A stretch of DNA of 64,000 nt, from assembly GCA_000773965.1 (NCBI GenBank), contig JRUP01000015.1:1-64000 (forward strand), written 5' to 3'. Source of the stretch: Enterobacter cancerogenus. Its GTDB lineage: Bacteria > Pseudomonadota > Gammaproteobacteria > Enterobacterales > Enterobacteriaceae. The notes under the pieces were generated by a model. That model did not search any database. It was given only the letters and a program-made list of their open reading frames with translations, and was not told where the DNA came from. Numbering within the stretch: position 1 is the first letter of the stretch; each line of letters begins with the position of its first letter. Below, piece after piece: positions 1 through 8,562 of the stretch. Made by a program: the position numbers and the translations under genes.

Positions 1-287
1 ATCGCGAAGAGATGTGTCAGACACTGGATTCACTGGGCCGCAGCTGGCGCATCAGCTACAGCAGTGCCAGTTTGGTGGCGCTCGCCAGTGCCAGCGCGGC
101 GGGTTTAGGCTTGACCTTGCTGCCTGCGAGCTGTCGCTTGCCGGGGCATCGCGTGCTGGATGAAACGGCTGGCTTACCGCCGATCAGCCACTTTGAGCTG
201 GCGCTGTTTTGCCGCTCTCCACAGGACGATTTGCAACAGGCGCTGGCCGTGGCGTTAGTGGAATTTTGCCAGTTAAAGTGGCAGTGA
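1..287 (+). CDS. LysR-family transcriptional regulator, C-terminal fragment (cut by window edge)
   Basis: The frame is open from the window edge and ends in TGA at 285-287. The roughly 95 visible residues look like the end of a LysR substrate-binding domain: a GLGLTLLPAS-type strand/helix, then a segment ending in ALFCRSPQDD and a final helix. The DNA-binding half lies outside the window. The gene is followed after 89 bases by a Tat-signal amidohydrolase in the same direction, so it may regulate that gene, but LysR regulators more often control a divergent neighbour. The ATG at 12 is internal and not the true start. Family call fairly sure; target unknown. Confidence 0.7.
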   Translation, partial: REEMCQTLDSLGRSWRISYSSASLVALASASAAGLGLTLLPASCRLPGHRVLDETAGLPPISHFELALFCRSPQDDLQQALAVALVEFCQLKWQ

Positions 288-376
288 TTTTCCCACTGCT
301 CAGCAGTGGGAAATATCGCAGCGCCGCGCCCTGGGTTTTGCCAGATTAACGTTTTCCTTGTTGACTGGAGCCTCTG

Positions 377-1744
377 ATGCACCTCACTTCACCCAGCCGT
401 CGTGATTTTATTAGCCAGGGCGTACGCCTCACAGCTGCCGGTGGCCTGCTGGCAGCCGGTATGAACGCCGCCGCCTCATCGCCCTCTTCCACCGCAGCGC
501 CAATCTCTACGCCGCCCCCGCGCGTAGCCCATTACCAATTGCTCAACGTACGCCTCGAAGAAGGTTTTGAGCGTGAAGGCAACGAAATCATTGCCACGCA
601 CACTGCGCTTTACGATATCACCGTCAAAGATGGCAAATTTGCTGCCATCGACGTCGCCGGCAAAGCGCGCAACGCCGACATTCCGCAGTGGGATGCCCAT
701 GGTTCGCTGCTGTTGCCGCGCACCCGTGACATGCACATCCACCTGGATAAAACTTTCTACAGCGGCCCCTGGCAAGCGCCGCGCCCGCGTCAGGGCAAAA
801 CCATCATGGATATGATTGCCCGTGAGCAGGTGCTGATCCCTCAGTTGCTGCCCACCTCACAGGCGCGAGCCGAAGCCTTGATCGGTTTGCTGCACAGTAA
901 AGGCACTACCGAAGCACGCAGCCATTGCAACATCGATCCGGTGAGTGGCCTAAAAAGCCTGGAGCATCTGAAGCTGGCGCTGGCGAACCACCCCGAGTTT
1001 CCCTGTGAAATTGTCGCCTTCCCACAGCACGGTTTACTGCATTCCAAAGTGGATGGCCTGATGCGCGAAGCGATGCAGATGGGCGTGCAGTACGTTGGCG
1101 GACTGGATCCCACCAATGTGGATGGCGCGATGCAGGCCTCGCTGGATGCGATGTTCCAGATTGCGCTCGATTTCAATCGCGGCGTGGATATTCATCTGCA
1201 CGAAACCGCGCCGTCTGGCGTGGCGGCGATTCAGTACATGGTGGACACCATCGCGAAGAACCCGACGCTCAAAGGTAAAGTAACGCTAAGCCATGGCTTT
1301 GCGCTGGGCACGCTGGAGGGTAAGGCGCTGGATCAGATGATTGCAGGCATGGCCGAGCAGCAGATGAGCGTGGCGTCCACCATCCCCATCGGCAAACTCA
1401 CCATGCCGTTACCGCAGTTGCAGGCTGCGGGCATCACGGTGATGACCGGCACCGACAGCGTGATCGATCACTGGTCACCGTTCGGCACCGGCAGCATGCT
1501 TGAGAAAGCCAACCTGTATGCACAACTCTATCGCGGTTCGGATGAGTTTGGTTTGAGCCGGGCACTGCACATTGCCACCGGCGGCATCTTGCCGCTATCG
1601 AACCAGGGCGAGCGCCAGTGGCCGAAAGTCCAGGATGACGCCAGCATGATACTGGTTGAGGCGAGCTGCTCCGCTGAGGCTGTCGCCCGCATCTCGCCGG
1701 TACGCGCCACCTTCCACAGCGGTATGCCGGTGTTCAGCGTCTGA
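377..1744 (+). CDS. Amidohydrolase-superfamily protein with Tat signal
   Basis: A 455-residue metal-dependent hydrolase of the cytosine deaminase-like branch of the amidohydrolase superfamily. The N-terminus carries a twin-arginine motif (SRRDFI, Arg8-Arg9) followed by a hydrophobic Ala/Gly-rich stretch and Ala-rich end, so export through Tat to the periplasm is predicted. Metal-site signatures follow in order: HIHLDK (His120, His122), a SHCNID stretch, HLHET, LSHGFALG and TGTDSVIDHWSPFG, where the Asp is the usual catalytic position. The substrate is not evident; relatives deaminate or hydrolyse cyclic amides. A GGAG-type ribosome site precedes ATG 377. A periplasmic member of a family that is usually cytoplasmic is the odd point here. 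Confidence 0.75.
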   Translation: MHLTSPSRRDFISQGVRLTAAGGLLAAGMNAAASSPSSTAAPISTPPPRVAHYQLLNVRLEEGFEREGNEIIATHTALYDITVKDGKFAAIDVAGKARNADIPQWDAHGSLLLPRTRDMHIHLDKTFYSGPWQAPRPRQGKTIMDMIAREQVLIPQLLPTSQARAEALIGLLHSKGTTEARSHCNIDPVSGLKSLEHLKLALANHPEFPCEIVAFPQHGLLHSKVDGLMREAMQMGVQYVGGLDPTNVDGAMQASLDAMFQIALDFNRGVDIHLHETAPSGVAAIQYMVDTIAKNPTLKGKVTLSHGFALGTLEGKALDQMIAGMAEQQMSVASTIPIGKLTMPLPQLQAAGITVMTGTDSVIDHWSPFGTGSMLEKANLYAQLYRGSDEFGLSRALHIATGGILPLSNQGERQWPKVQDDASMILVEASCSAEAVARISPVRATFHSGMPVFSV

Positions 1745-1748
1745 GATC

Positions 1749-1772
1749 AAAAAAGCCTCCTTGCGGAGGCTT
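1749..1772 (-). terminator. Rho-independent terminator for the AriR-like gene
   Basis: AAGCCTCC (1753-1760) pairs with GGAGGCTT (1765-1772) around a TTGC loop. Read on the minus strand the hairpin is followed by a run of T (complement of the A-run 1749-1754), so it ends transcription of the leftward gene at 1823-2020. It also separates it from the rightward amidohydrolase. Confidence 0.75.
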
Positions 1773-1822
1773 GATGAACGAAAAATGCAGGGACGGCAAG
1801 CGCCCCATACGAGTTGCTGGAT

Positions 1823-2020
1823 TTACGATAACATCTGAATCGCCAGCGCATACAAACGCTGGTTTTCATCGTCGCTAGCTGGCTCTTCTTCCGCGTAACA
1901 GGCAATCATGGAACTGACTTTATCCGAAGATAAGGTCTCTCCGTGCAGATGCAGGGTTAACACGGCGCGGCCGACGATTTTCAGAATGTCTTCGTTTTGT
2001 CCCTGGACGTAAAGACTCAA
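1823..2020 (-). CDS. AriR/YmgB-like small regulator of biofilm and acid resistance
   Basis: A 65-residue helical protein. The middle section, GRAVLTLHLHGETLSSDKV followed by an acidic helix, resembles the YmgB/AriR family (three-helix dimers linked in E. coli to biofilm formation and acid resistance). The start is a TTG at 2020, with AGAGGT five bases upstream on the minus strand; no internal Met offers an alternative. Length fits the short family, though K-12 AriR is longer at its N-terminus. The gene stands alone, with its terminator at 1749-1772. Family assignment is from remembered pattern and moderately sure; the function in this organism is inferred. Confidence 0.6.
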   Translation of the reverse strand: MSLYVQGQNEDILKIVGRAVLTLHLHGETLSSDKVSSMIACYAEEEPASDDENQRLYALAIQMLS

Positions 2021-2408
2021 AGTGGACCTCTGAATATATTATTGTTTGCCAAATGGCGCGCCAAATATAAAGCAAAACGGCAGGTTATTTTAATCGGAAT
2101 TTTACCCATCTTAAGTGACACATAAGCGTAATATAGACAAAAACAGGTCAAAAAGACGCTATATAGTCCCTTTATCAACGCTAATTGCACCTTTTCATTC
2201 AGGAAAGACGTTTCACATCTTTTGAAGCAACCGGTCACAAAGAATAAAATGATTAGAATTTTACACCTATTAAAGGCGAAAATTTAATCAAACGATCATT
2301 GCGCTAATTGATTTCAATGTGTTATCAATTGCGCGATTTGCATTGCCGATAGCAGCCCTTTCTGCGAGACTGACCGCCGCAATCCTGACCGCTATTTGAG
2401 ACATTCCC
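2021..2408. other. AT-rich intergenic region between the AriR-like gene and dbpA
   Basis: This 388-base stretch is visibly AT-rich and holds the divergent promoters of the two flanking genes. A 73-codon open frame on the minus strand (2017-2238) has no good ribosome site or recognisable composition and I do not call it a gene. No RNA gene, repeat or operator stands out. Confidence 0.5.
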
Positions 2409-3788
2409 GTGACCGCTTTTTCTACCCTGACGCAACTCCCTGCCAGCCAACTCGACAACCTGCGCGAGATGGGCTTCGACGCCATGACACCTATTCAGGC
2501 GGCTTCATTGCCCGCCATTCTTGAAGGGCGCGATGTGCGTGCGCAGGCGAAAACCGGCAGCGGTAAAACGGCAGCCTTTGGTATTGGCTTGCTGCAGCGC
2601 ATTGACAACACCCGTAGCCAAACTCAGGCGTTGATTCTATGTCCAACGCGTGAACTGGCCGATCAGGTGAGTAATGTGCTGCGTCAGCTGGCACGTTTTA
2701 CCCGCAACATCAAAATATTGACGCTGTGCGGCGGTCAACCGATGAGTGCGCAGCGCGATTCGCTGGTGCACGCACCGCATATTGTGGTCGGCACGCCGGG
2801 CCGTATCCTTGATCACCTGAAGCGCGACAACCTCGATCTCAACGCACTGCAAACGCTGGTGTTAGATGAAGCCGATCGCATGCTGGAGATGGGCTTCCGC
2901 GACGATATGGAAGCGATCATTGGTTTCACACCGGATGCACGCCAGACGCTGCTGTTCTCTGCCACCTGGCCGGATACCATCGCCAGCCTCAGCCAGCGTT
3001 TCCAGCGCGATGCATTGGCCGTGGCCACGGAAGACAAAGCGGAACTGCCTGCTATTGAGCAGCAATTTATCGAAGCCAGCGTCAGTGAGCGTGGCAATCT
3101 GCTCAGTGCCCTGCTCAGCCAGCAGCAGCCCGCTTCTTGCGTGGTGTTCTGTAATACCAAACGTGAGTGTGATGACGTCGCAGCGGCATTGAACGATCGT
3201 CAAATCAGTGCACTGGCACTGCATGGCGATCTGGAGCAGCGCGATCGTGAACGTGTGCTGATCCGTTTCGCCAACGGCAGCATCCGCGTGCTGATTGCCA
3301 CCGACGTGGCTGCACGCGGACTGGATATCAAATCGCTGGCGTTAGTGGTGAACTTCCAGCTGGCGTGGGATCCTGAAGTGCATATCCATCGCATCGGTCG
3401 TACCGGTCGTGCAGGCGAAAAAGGACTGGCGGTCAGCTTCGTCGCGCCCGATGAAATGGTGCGTGCTAATGCGTTGGAAGAGTATCTGAGCCAGAAACTC
3501 AACTGGGTTTCCTCCGCTACCCTGAAAGGGAAAGCGGCGCAAGCTCTGCCTGCCACCAAAATGACGCTGTGCATTGATGGTGGTCGTAAAGCCAAAATCC
3601 GCCCTGGCGATATCCTCGGCGCGCTCACCGGTGAAGCCGGATTCAGCGCTGATCAAATCGGTAAGATCGACCTGACACAAACCCACGCTTATGTGGCGAT
3701 CGATGCCTCACAAGCGAAGAAAGCGCTGATTAAGCTGAAAGAAGGCAAGATCAAAGGCAAAAGCGTCCGCGCCATCCTGCTGAAGTAA
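2409..3788 (+). CDS. dbpA: ATP-dependent RNA helicase DbpA
   Basis: DEAD-box helicase acting in 50S ribosome assembly, directed to hairpin 92 of 23S rRNA. The 459 residues match the usual length. Core motifs are in order: Q motif around MTPIQ, motif I AKTGSGKT, Ia PTRELADQ, Ib TPGR, II DEAD (VLDEADRML), III SAT, IV VVFCNTKRE, V ATDVAARGLDI and VI HRIGRTGRAG. The last ~75 residues form the RRM-like domain (PGDILGALTGEAG, KIKGKSVRAILLK) that gives DbpA its rRNA specificity. Translation begins at a GTG (2409). Stands alone, with its own terminator at 3797-3828. Confidence 0.96.
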   Translation: MTAFSTLTQLPASQLDNLREMGFDAMTPIQAASLPAILEGRDVRAQAKTGSGKTAAFGIGLLQRIDNTRSQTQALILCPTRELADQVSNVLRQLARFTRNIKILTLCGGQPMSAQRDSLVHAPHIVVGTPGRILDHLKRDNLDLNALQTLVLDEADRMLEMGFRDDMEAIIGFTPDARQTLLFSATWPDTIASLSQRFQRDALAVATEDKAELPAIEQQFIEASVSERGNLLSALLSQQQPASCVVFCNTKRECDDVAAALNDRQISALALHGDLEQRDRERVLIRFANGSIRVLIATDVAARGLDIKSLALVVNFQLAWDPEVHIHRIGRTGRAGEKGLAVSFVAPDEMVRANALEEYLSQKLNWVSSATLKGKAAQALPATKMTLCIDGGRKAKIRPGDILGALTGEAGFSADQIGKIDLTQTHAYVAIDASQAKKALIKLKEGKIKGKSVRAILLK

Positions 3789-3796
3789 TCCCCTTT

Positions 3797-3828
3797 GCGC
3801 GAGGGTGTTCACTCTCGCGCTAAATTTT
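3797..3828 (+). terminator. Terminator after dbpA
   Basis: GCGCGAGGGT (3797-3806) pairs with ACTCTCGCGC (3811-3820), with one G-U pair and a GTTC loop, followed by TAAATTTT. It lies 9 bases past the dbpA stop. Confidence 0.7.
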
Positions 3829-3840
3829 CTGACCCGCCCC

Positions 3841-3867
3841 TTCATTTTTTTTCCGCGCTGCCGATAA
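3841..3867 (+). promoter_or_regulatory. Putative sigma-28 (FliA) promoter of cheV
   Basis: GCCGATAA at 3860-3867 is an exact match to the FliA -10 element. The -35 position eleven bases upstream (TTCATTTT, 3841-3848) is only partly like TAAAGTTT. The site is about 45 bases ahead of cheV, fitting motility-linked expression. Confidence 0.5.
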
Positions 3868-3914
3868 GTTAATCATTGCCCCTTTACCCAGCCCAGATTC
3901 CGCTTGAGGCCATG

Positions 3915-4877
3915 ATGGATAATTTTCAGAAAGAGATCGATGAACGCGCTAACCTTGCGCTTTCCAATAAATTCGAACTGCTGCTGTTCCGCCTGGGTTC
4001 CGATCAGCTGAAAGGCAAATCTGAGCTATACGGCATCAACGTGTTTAAACTGCGTGAAATCGTGCCAATGCCCACCATTACCCGTGCAGCGGGTATGCAG
4101 TCACCGCTGCTCGGTATGGCCAGTATTCGCGGTCAGTTTATCCCGGTCATCGACCTGCCCGCAGTGACCGGTTGTAAACCGGAAACCGGCCTCAATCTGC
4201 TGCTGGTGACCGAATATGCGCGCAGCACCCAGGCCTTCGCGGTTGAGTCGGTGGAGAATATCGTCCGTCTCGACTGGAACCAGGTGCACACTGCCGAAGC
4301 CGGCATTGGCAGCCGCAATATCACCAGTATCGCCTGCCTCGATACCGACGGTCAGAGCAACAATCTGGCAATGGTGCTGGATGTTGAGCAGATTCTGTAT
4401 GACATCATCCCTTCGGTGCGTGGCGTTGAGCCAAGTGCTGAGACGGCGAAAGATTTCAACCTCAAGCCTGGCCAGGTGGCGATTGTCGCGGAAGACTCCA
4501 AAGTGGCGCGTCAGTTGCTGGAACAGGGTCTGAAAAGCATGGGCATTCCGGCCATCATGCATAACACCGGTCTGGAAGCCTGGATCAAAATTAACGAGAT
4601 GCAGAAAGAAGCCGCAGCGGCAGGCGAGTCGATCCACGACAAAATCGCGCTAGTGTTAACCGATCTGGAAATGCCAGAGATGGATGGGTTTACCCTGACG
4701 CGTAATATCAAACGTGATGATGCATTGCGTCAGATTCCGGTGGTGATCCACTCCTCGCTCTCCGGCAGTGCCAACGAAGACCACGTGCGTAAAGTCGGTG
4801 CCGATGGCTATGTGGCGAAATTTGAGATTAATGAACTGTCGAGCGTGATCCATCGCGTGCTGGAAAAGAAACGTTAA
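3915..4877 (+). CDS. cheV: Chemotaxis coupling/adaptation protein CheV
   Basis: CheV couples chemoreceptors to the CheA kinase and can be phosphorylated by it. The 320 residues have two parts: a CheW-like domain (roughly 15-165, with the GINVFKLREIV and GMASIRGQFIPVIDL strands) and a response-regulator receiver domain (roughly 185-318). In the receiver the phospho-acceptor Asp250 sits in LTDLEMPEMDG and the conserved Lys in GYVAKF. ATG 3915 is chosen because GAGG (3906-3909) is five bases upstream; ATG 3912 is the alternative. It neighbours a chemoreceptor gene, away from any flagellar or che operon in this window. Confidence 0.93.
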   Translation: MDNFQKEIDERANLALSNKFELLLFRLGSDQLKGKSELYGINVFKLREIVPMPTITRAAGMQSPLLGMASIRGQFIPVIDLPAVTGCKPETGLNLLLVTEYARSTQAFAVESVENIVRLDWNQVHTAEAGIGSRNITSIACLDTDGQSNNLAMVLDVEQILYDIIPSVRGVEPSAETAKDFNLKPGQVAIVAEDSKVARQLLEQGLKSMGIPAIMHNTGLEAWIKINEMQKEAAAAGESIHDKIALVLTDLEMPEMDGFTLTRNIKRDDALRQIPVVIHSSLSGSANEDHVRKVGADGYVAKFEINELSSVIHRVLEKKR

Positions 4878-4905
4878 TCCTTTCTAATCTCACCTACCTC
4901 CCTAT

Positions 4906-4930
4906 AAGGCGCGTTATTCGCGCCTTTTTT
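4906..4930 (+). terminator. Terminator after cheV
   Basis: AAGGCGCG (4906-4913), loop TTATT, CGCGCCTT (4919-4926), then TTTT. A classic intrinsic terminator 28 bases past cheV. Confidence 0.9.
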
Positions 4931-5005
4931 ACGTCCTGCCTTCCCAGATAAAACCGATCCATTCATTAATCATGTTAACGGTTTTGTGACGCACCTCTAA
5001 AAAAT

Positions 5006-5032
5006 TAAAGTTAAAACATTAACAACCGATAA
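5006..5032 (+). promoter_or_regulatory. Sigma-28 (FliA) promoter of the chemoreceptor gene
   Basis: TAAAGTTA (5006-5013), an 11-base spacer, then ACCGATAA (5025-5032). This matches the FliA consensus TAAAGTTT-N11-GCCGATAA at 7 of 8 positions in each half. It predicts a 5' leader of roughly 135 bases before ATG 5178. Confidence 0.85.
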
Positions 5033-5177
5033 CTGATAGCGCTTGAACCGGCGCTGCCATACCAGACTAATTACGCCCGGAAAGTATCTTTACCTTATAA
5101 AACATCAGCCTGATGCGGGCCCTCAGCCTGCTTTTCCGTCTTGAAAACAACACTATTTAGCATTACGGGGAGAACCA

Positions 5178-6734
5178 ATGTTGAGCTTAAAGAATATGAA
5201 AGTGGGCGTCCGTTTAGGGATAGCCTTCGCACTTGTTGTGGCCCTTCTGGGCGTAGTCGGTGTGACGTCGATTATGAAAATCAACAACATTAAAAACGGC
5301 ATCACCTCTATTGTGGAAGACCGCTATGTCAAAGTCCGTCTGGGTTTTGACGTGCGCGATGGTGTGAACGATCAGATCAAATACTTACGCGGCATGGTGA
5401 TTGATACACTGCGCCCGGAATATAACGTGCAACGCTACAAGCAGCTGGATGAGGCAACCGAACGCACCAACAGCGCCATGAAAAAGATCGAAGCCATTCA
5501 GGTTACCGAAATCGGTAAAAAGAAAATCGCCGGTCTGCTGGCCGCCAGCCAGCTGTTTGAACAGCAAAAGAATGAAGTGTTGGACTTAGTGCGCGCAGGT
5601 AAATTGGATGAAGCAAGTACTTATGTGCTGAAGAAAATCACCAGCACCCAGAACGCCTACCTTGATAGTGCGGTGGCTTTCGCCAACTCACAGTCCGATC
5701 AACTGCGCAAAGAAGGCACTGGCATTATTGATGACGGCTCGACTGCGATTGAAATCACGCTGATCTTCTCAGCCATCGCGATTGCTGCCTCTGTGCTGCT
5801 GGGCTTTATGTTGACGCGCTCAATTGTCCGCCCGTTAAATGAAGCGGTAGGCATTGCCGAGAAAGTCGCGGCGGGCGATCTCAGCTCGCACATCGAGGTC
5901 AGAGGCAAAGATGAAACCGCCGTGCTGATGCAGGCACTGCAGGCGATGAACGATAACCTGCTGACCATCGTGTCCAACGTGCGTGCTGGTTCTGACACGA
6001 TTGCCGTGGCCTCAAATCAGATCTCCAGCGGCAACATCGATCTCTCATCCCGTACCGAGCAGCAGGCCAGCTCGCTGGAAGAGACCGCCTCCGCCATGGA
6101 GCAGATGACCGCGACCGTGAAGCACAATGCGGATAACGCGCGTGAAGCCAATCAGCTGGTGGCCACCACCTCAACGGTCGCCAAAGAGGGCGGCGTGGTG
6201 ATGGAGCAGGTCATCGAGAAGATGGAAGCCATCACCCTTTCCTCGAAGAAGATCGTCGATATCATCAGCGTCATCGATTCTATTGCTTTCCAGACCAATA
6301 TCCTGTCCCTGAACGCCGCGGTGGAAGCCGCTCGCGCCGGTGAACAAGGCCGCGGATTTGCCGTGGTCGCCACCGAAGTACGTAATCTGGCGCAGCGTTC
6401 CGCCTCAGCCGCGAAAGAGATCAAAGTACTGATTGAAGACTCGGTGTCGAAAGTGGATGAAGGCAGCCGTCTGGTGACACATGCGGGAACCACCATTGGT
6501 GAAGTGGTGAACAGCGTGAAGAGCGTGGCGGATATCATGAGTGAAATCACCATTGCCAGCAGCGAGCAGAGCAGTGGTATCAGTGAGATCAATCTGGCCA
6601 TAACCCAGATGGAAGCGGTCACTCAGCAGAATGCCGCGTTGGTGCAGGAAGCCTCTGCCGCTTCACAAGCGTTGCAGGAGCAGGCCGATCGACTGGCGCA
6701 GTCAATGAGCGTCTTCAAGACAGCGGCAGTGTAA
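5178..6734 (+). CDS. Methyl-accepting chemotaxis protein (Tsr/Tar type)
   Basis: A 518-residue inner-membrane chemoreceptor. Layout: TM1 at about 13-33; a four-helix-bundle type periplasmic sensor (about 34-188); TM2 at about 190-212; a HAMP domain starting at TRSIVRPLNEA; methylation helices including RTEQQASSLEETASAMEQM; and the conserved signalling hairpin SIAFQTNILSLNAAVEAAR followed by AGEQGRGFAVVATEVR. It ends in SVFKTAAV, so the CheR/CheB-binding NWETF-type tail is absent and it probably relies on other receptors for efficient methylation. Ligand unknown. GGGGAGA precedes the ATG, and a strong FliA promoter lies upstream. Confidence 0.94.
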   Translation: MLSLKNMKVGVRLGIAFALVVALLGVVGVTSIMKINNIKNGITSIVEDRYVKVRLGFDVRDGVNDQIKYLRGMVIDTLRPEYNVQRYKQLDEATERTNSAMKKIEAIQVTEIGKKKIAGLLAASQLFEQQKNEVLDLVRAGKLDEASTYVLKKITSTQNAYLDSAVAFANSQSDQLRKEGTGIIDDGSTAIEITLIFSAIAIAASVLLGFMLTRSIVRPLNEAVGIAEKVAAGDLSSHIEVRGKDETAVLMQALQAMNDNLLTIVSNVRAGSDTIAVASNQISSGNIDLSSRTEQQASSLEETASAMEQMTATVKHNADNAREANQLVATTSTVAKEGGVVMEQVIEKMEAITLSSKKIVDIISVIDSIAFQTNILSLNAAVEAARAGEQGRGFAVVATEVRNLAQRSASAAKEIKVLIEDSVSKVDEGSRLVTHAGTTIGEVVNSVKSVADIMSEITIASSEQSSGISEINLAITQMEAVTQQNAALVQEASAASQALQEQADRLAQSMSVFKTAAV

Positions 6735-6740
6735 GACAGA

Positions 6741-6768
6741 GCGGCGCGATGAAACCGCGCCGCCCTTT
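6741..6768 (+). terminator. Terminator between the chemoreceptor gene and sdaC
   Basis: GCGGCGCG (6741-6748), loop ATGAAAC, CGCGCCGC (6756-6763), then CCTTTT. The convergent sdaC gene ends five bases beyond this site, so the hairpin may serve both directions. Confidence 0.75.
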
Positions 6769-6772
6769 TGCA

Positions 6773-8062
6773 TCAATGCATCAGCGAATACGCAATCGAC
6801 GAAATCGCTAACAGGCCAACAATCACCACAAACACATTGCTGATTTTGCCACTGTACTGACGCATCGCCGGGACTTTCTGAATCGCGTACATCGGCATCA
6901 GGAACAGAATCATCGCAATGATCGGCCCGCCCAGGGTTTCAATCATCCCAAGAATGCTCGGGTTCCAGGTGGCAACCAGCCAGGTCGTCAGCAGCATAAA
7001 GCCAGTTGTCACGCGGTTCAGACGCTGAGGCGACACGTTTTTTCCCCGGCTGCGCAGCGATTTCACCACCATTCCATTGAAGCCTTCTCGCGCACCCAGA
7101 TAGTGGCCGAGGAACGATTTGGTGATCGCCACCATCGCCACAATCGGTCCCATCCAGGCAATCATCGGCACATTAAAGTGGTTCGCCAGATAGGAGAGAA
7201 TGGTGATGTTCTGCTCTTTCGCCGCCTGCAAATCCGCCGGTGACAGGCTCAGCACACAACTGAATACAAAGAACATCACCGTCACCACCATCATCAAGTG
7301 TGCGCTAGCGAGAATGCGTGAGCATTTCTTTTCCGCGCCTGCGCCATATTCATTGCGCTTCGCCACCGCAAACGACGAGATAATCGGCGAGTGGTTAAAA
7401 GAGAACACCATCACCGGAATCGCCAGCCACAGCGTCATCCAGATACTGCTATCGCCCGAACCCTGGCTGAACGACAGCGTTTCCAGGGCTGCGCCGTGCC
7501 AGTGTGGCACCAGATAGGCGGCCAGTAGCATCAGCACCGCGACAAACGGGAACACCAGCACGCTCATTGCCTTGACGATCATTTGCTCGCCAAAGCGTAC
7601 CACCGTCATCATGCCGATGATCAGCACCAATGACAGCAGCACGCGCGGCGGCGAGACCATCCCGAGTTGATGAACGATAAAGCTGTCGACGGTGTTGGTG
7701 ATCGCCACGCTGTACATCAGCAGGATCGGGAAAATAGCGAAGAAATAGAGCAAGGTGATGATCTTGCCTGCGCCCACACCGAAATGCTCTTCCACCACTT
7801 CAGTAATATCTTCACCGGGGTTTTTACCCGACAGCACAAAGCGCGTCAGAGCTCGGTGTGCATAGTAGGTCATCGGGAACGCGAGGATTGTCATAATAAT
7901 CAGGGGAATTAGACCACCTGCACCTGCATTAATAGGCAGGAACAAAACGCCTGCGCCTATCGCTGTACCGTAGAGGCCCAGCATCCACACGGTATCACTC
8001 TTACGCCAGCCTGTTGAACGGGCCTCAACCGTGCCCTGCGCAACGGTTTGTGAGTTGTCCAT
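6773..8062 (-). CDS. sdaC: Serine/proton symporter SdaC
   Basis: Inner-membrane transporter of the HAAAP (hydroxy/aromatic amino acid permease) family that takes up L-serine with protons. The 429 residues equal the K-12 length, and long stretches are recalled as the same, for example [37 protein letters not shown] and [16 protein letters not shown]. About eleven hydrophobic segments are visible. GGAGAG precedes the ATG. In E. coli sdaC heads an operon with the serine deaminase sdaB; here no deaminase gene follows, so uptake and breakdown are genetically separated. A PurR-like box lies about 195 bases upstream of the start. Confidence 0.93.
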   Translation of the reverse strand: MDNSQTVAQGTVEARSTGWRKSDTVWMLGLYGTAIGAGVLFLPINAGAGGLIPLIIMTILAFPMTYYAHRALTRFVLSGKNPGEDITEVVEEHFGVGAGKIITLLYFFAIFPILLMYSVAITNTVDSFIVHQLGMVSPPRVLLSLVLIIGMMTVVRFGEQMIVKAMSVLVFPFVAVLMLLAAYLVPHWHGAALETLSFSQGSGDSSIWMTLWLAIPVMVFSFNHSPIISSFAVAKRNEYGAGAEKKCSRILASAHLMMVVTVMFFVFSCVLSLSPADLQAAKEQNITILSYLANHFNVPMIAWMGPIVAMVAITKSFLGHYLGAREGFNGMVVKSLRSRGKNVSPQRLNRVTTGFMLLTTWLVATWNPSILGMIETLGGPIIAMILFLMPMYAIQKVPAMRQYSGKISNVFVVIVGLLAISSIAYSLMH

Positions 8063-8255
8063 CTGTCTCTCCAGAATTTAAAGCTTTTTAAACAATGCAG
8101 CCGAAAACACGGCGGCTAAACATGCCATTGGTGCGACGGGGCACATGCTACGCGTTTTTGACGACTTAAGGTTGCCTGAACGCAAGACATGCATCACAAA
8201 GCCGTCATAAATGCGTGAATCGGTTATTTAATCAACAAAAATGCATGATTCGCGC

Positions 8256-8271
8256 ACGCAAACGTTTGCAT
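8256..8271. promoter_or_regulatory. PurR-like operator upstream of sdaC
   Basis: ACGCAAACGTTTGCAT is a near-perfect palindrome that fits the E. coli PurR consensus ACGCAAACGTTTTCGT at all but one or two positions. PurR represses genes for purine and one-carbon metabolism when hypoxanthine or guanine binds. Other LacI-family proteins use the same CG-centred core, so the regulator is inferred. Confidence 0.6.
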
Positions 8272-8400
8272 GGGGCGCTATTTGACCTGAGAGCATGCTG
8301 GAGTGCAAGGGTTTGTCGGGCGCGAATGGCAGACCGCCCAGAGTATTGGCAGGAGAATCATGCGTGAGACAGCGAGGAGTGAAAAGCGGGCCGTGCTGGC

Positions 8401-8434
8401 AGAGAAAATGTGGCAACGGCGAACCGTTGCCACA
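8401..8434 (-). terminator. Terminator of the flippase/glycosyltransferase operon
   Basis: TGTGGCAACGG (8409-8419), loop CGAA, CCGTTGCCACA (8424-8434): a perfect 11-bp stem with a stable tetraloop. On the minus strand it is followed by TTTTCTCT. It lies about 130 bases past the glycosyltransferase stop. Confidence 0.8.
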
Positions 8435-8562
8435 GGGACTGCAGTAGAGAAAGGTGAAACTCCCCCGGCAACTGCTCTCTGGCGAAGCCATCGTTCCACT
8501 CGGTATTCTGAGGAATATCCGCAGCAGACAATGACAGAGAATAATCCCGGGGGAATTTCAAA

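Larger units (their letters stand above)
8063..8562. other. 500-base intergenic region upstream of sdaC
   Basis: Holds the sdaC promoter side (8063 to about 8270) with a PurR-type operator at 8256-8271, and the terminator of the flippase/glycosyltransferase operon at 8401-8434. The several short open frames on both strands here overlap one another and lack ribosome sites; I see no gene. Confidence 0.6.

Noticed and set aside
2017..2238. 73-codon minus-strand frame upstream of the AriR-like gene
   Set aside because: No ribosome site, no family resemblance, and it overlaps the leader of a better-supported gene.
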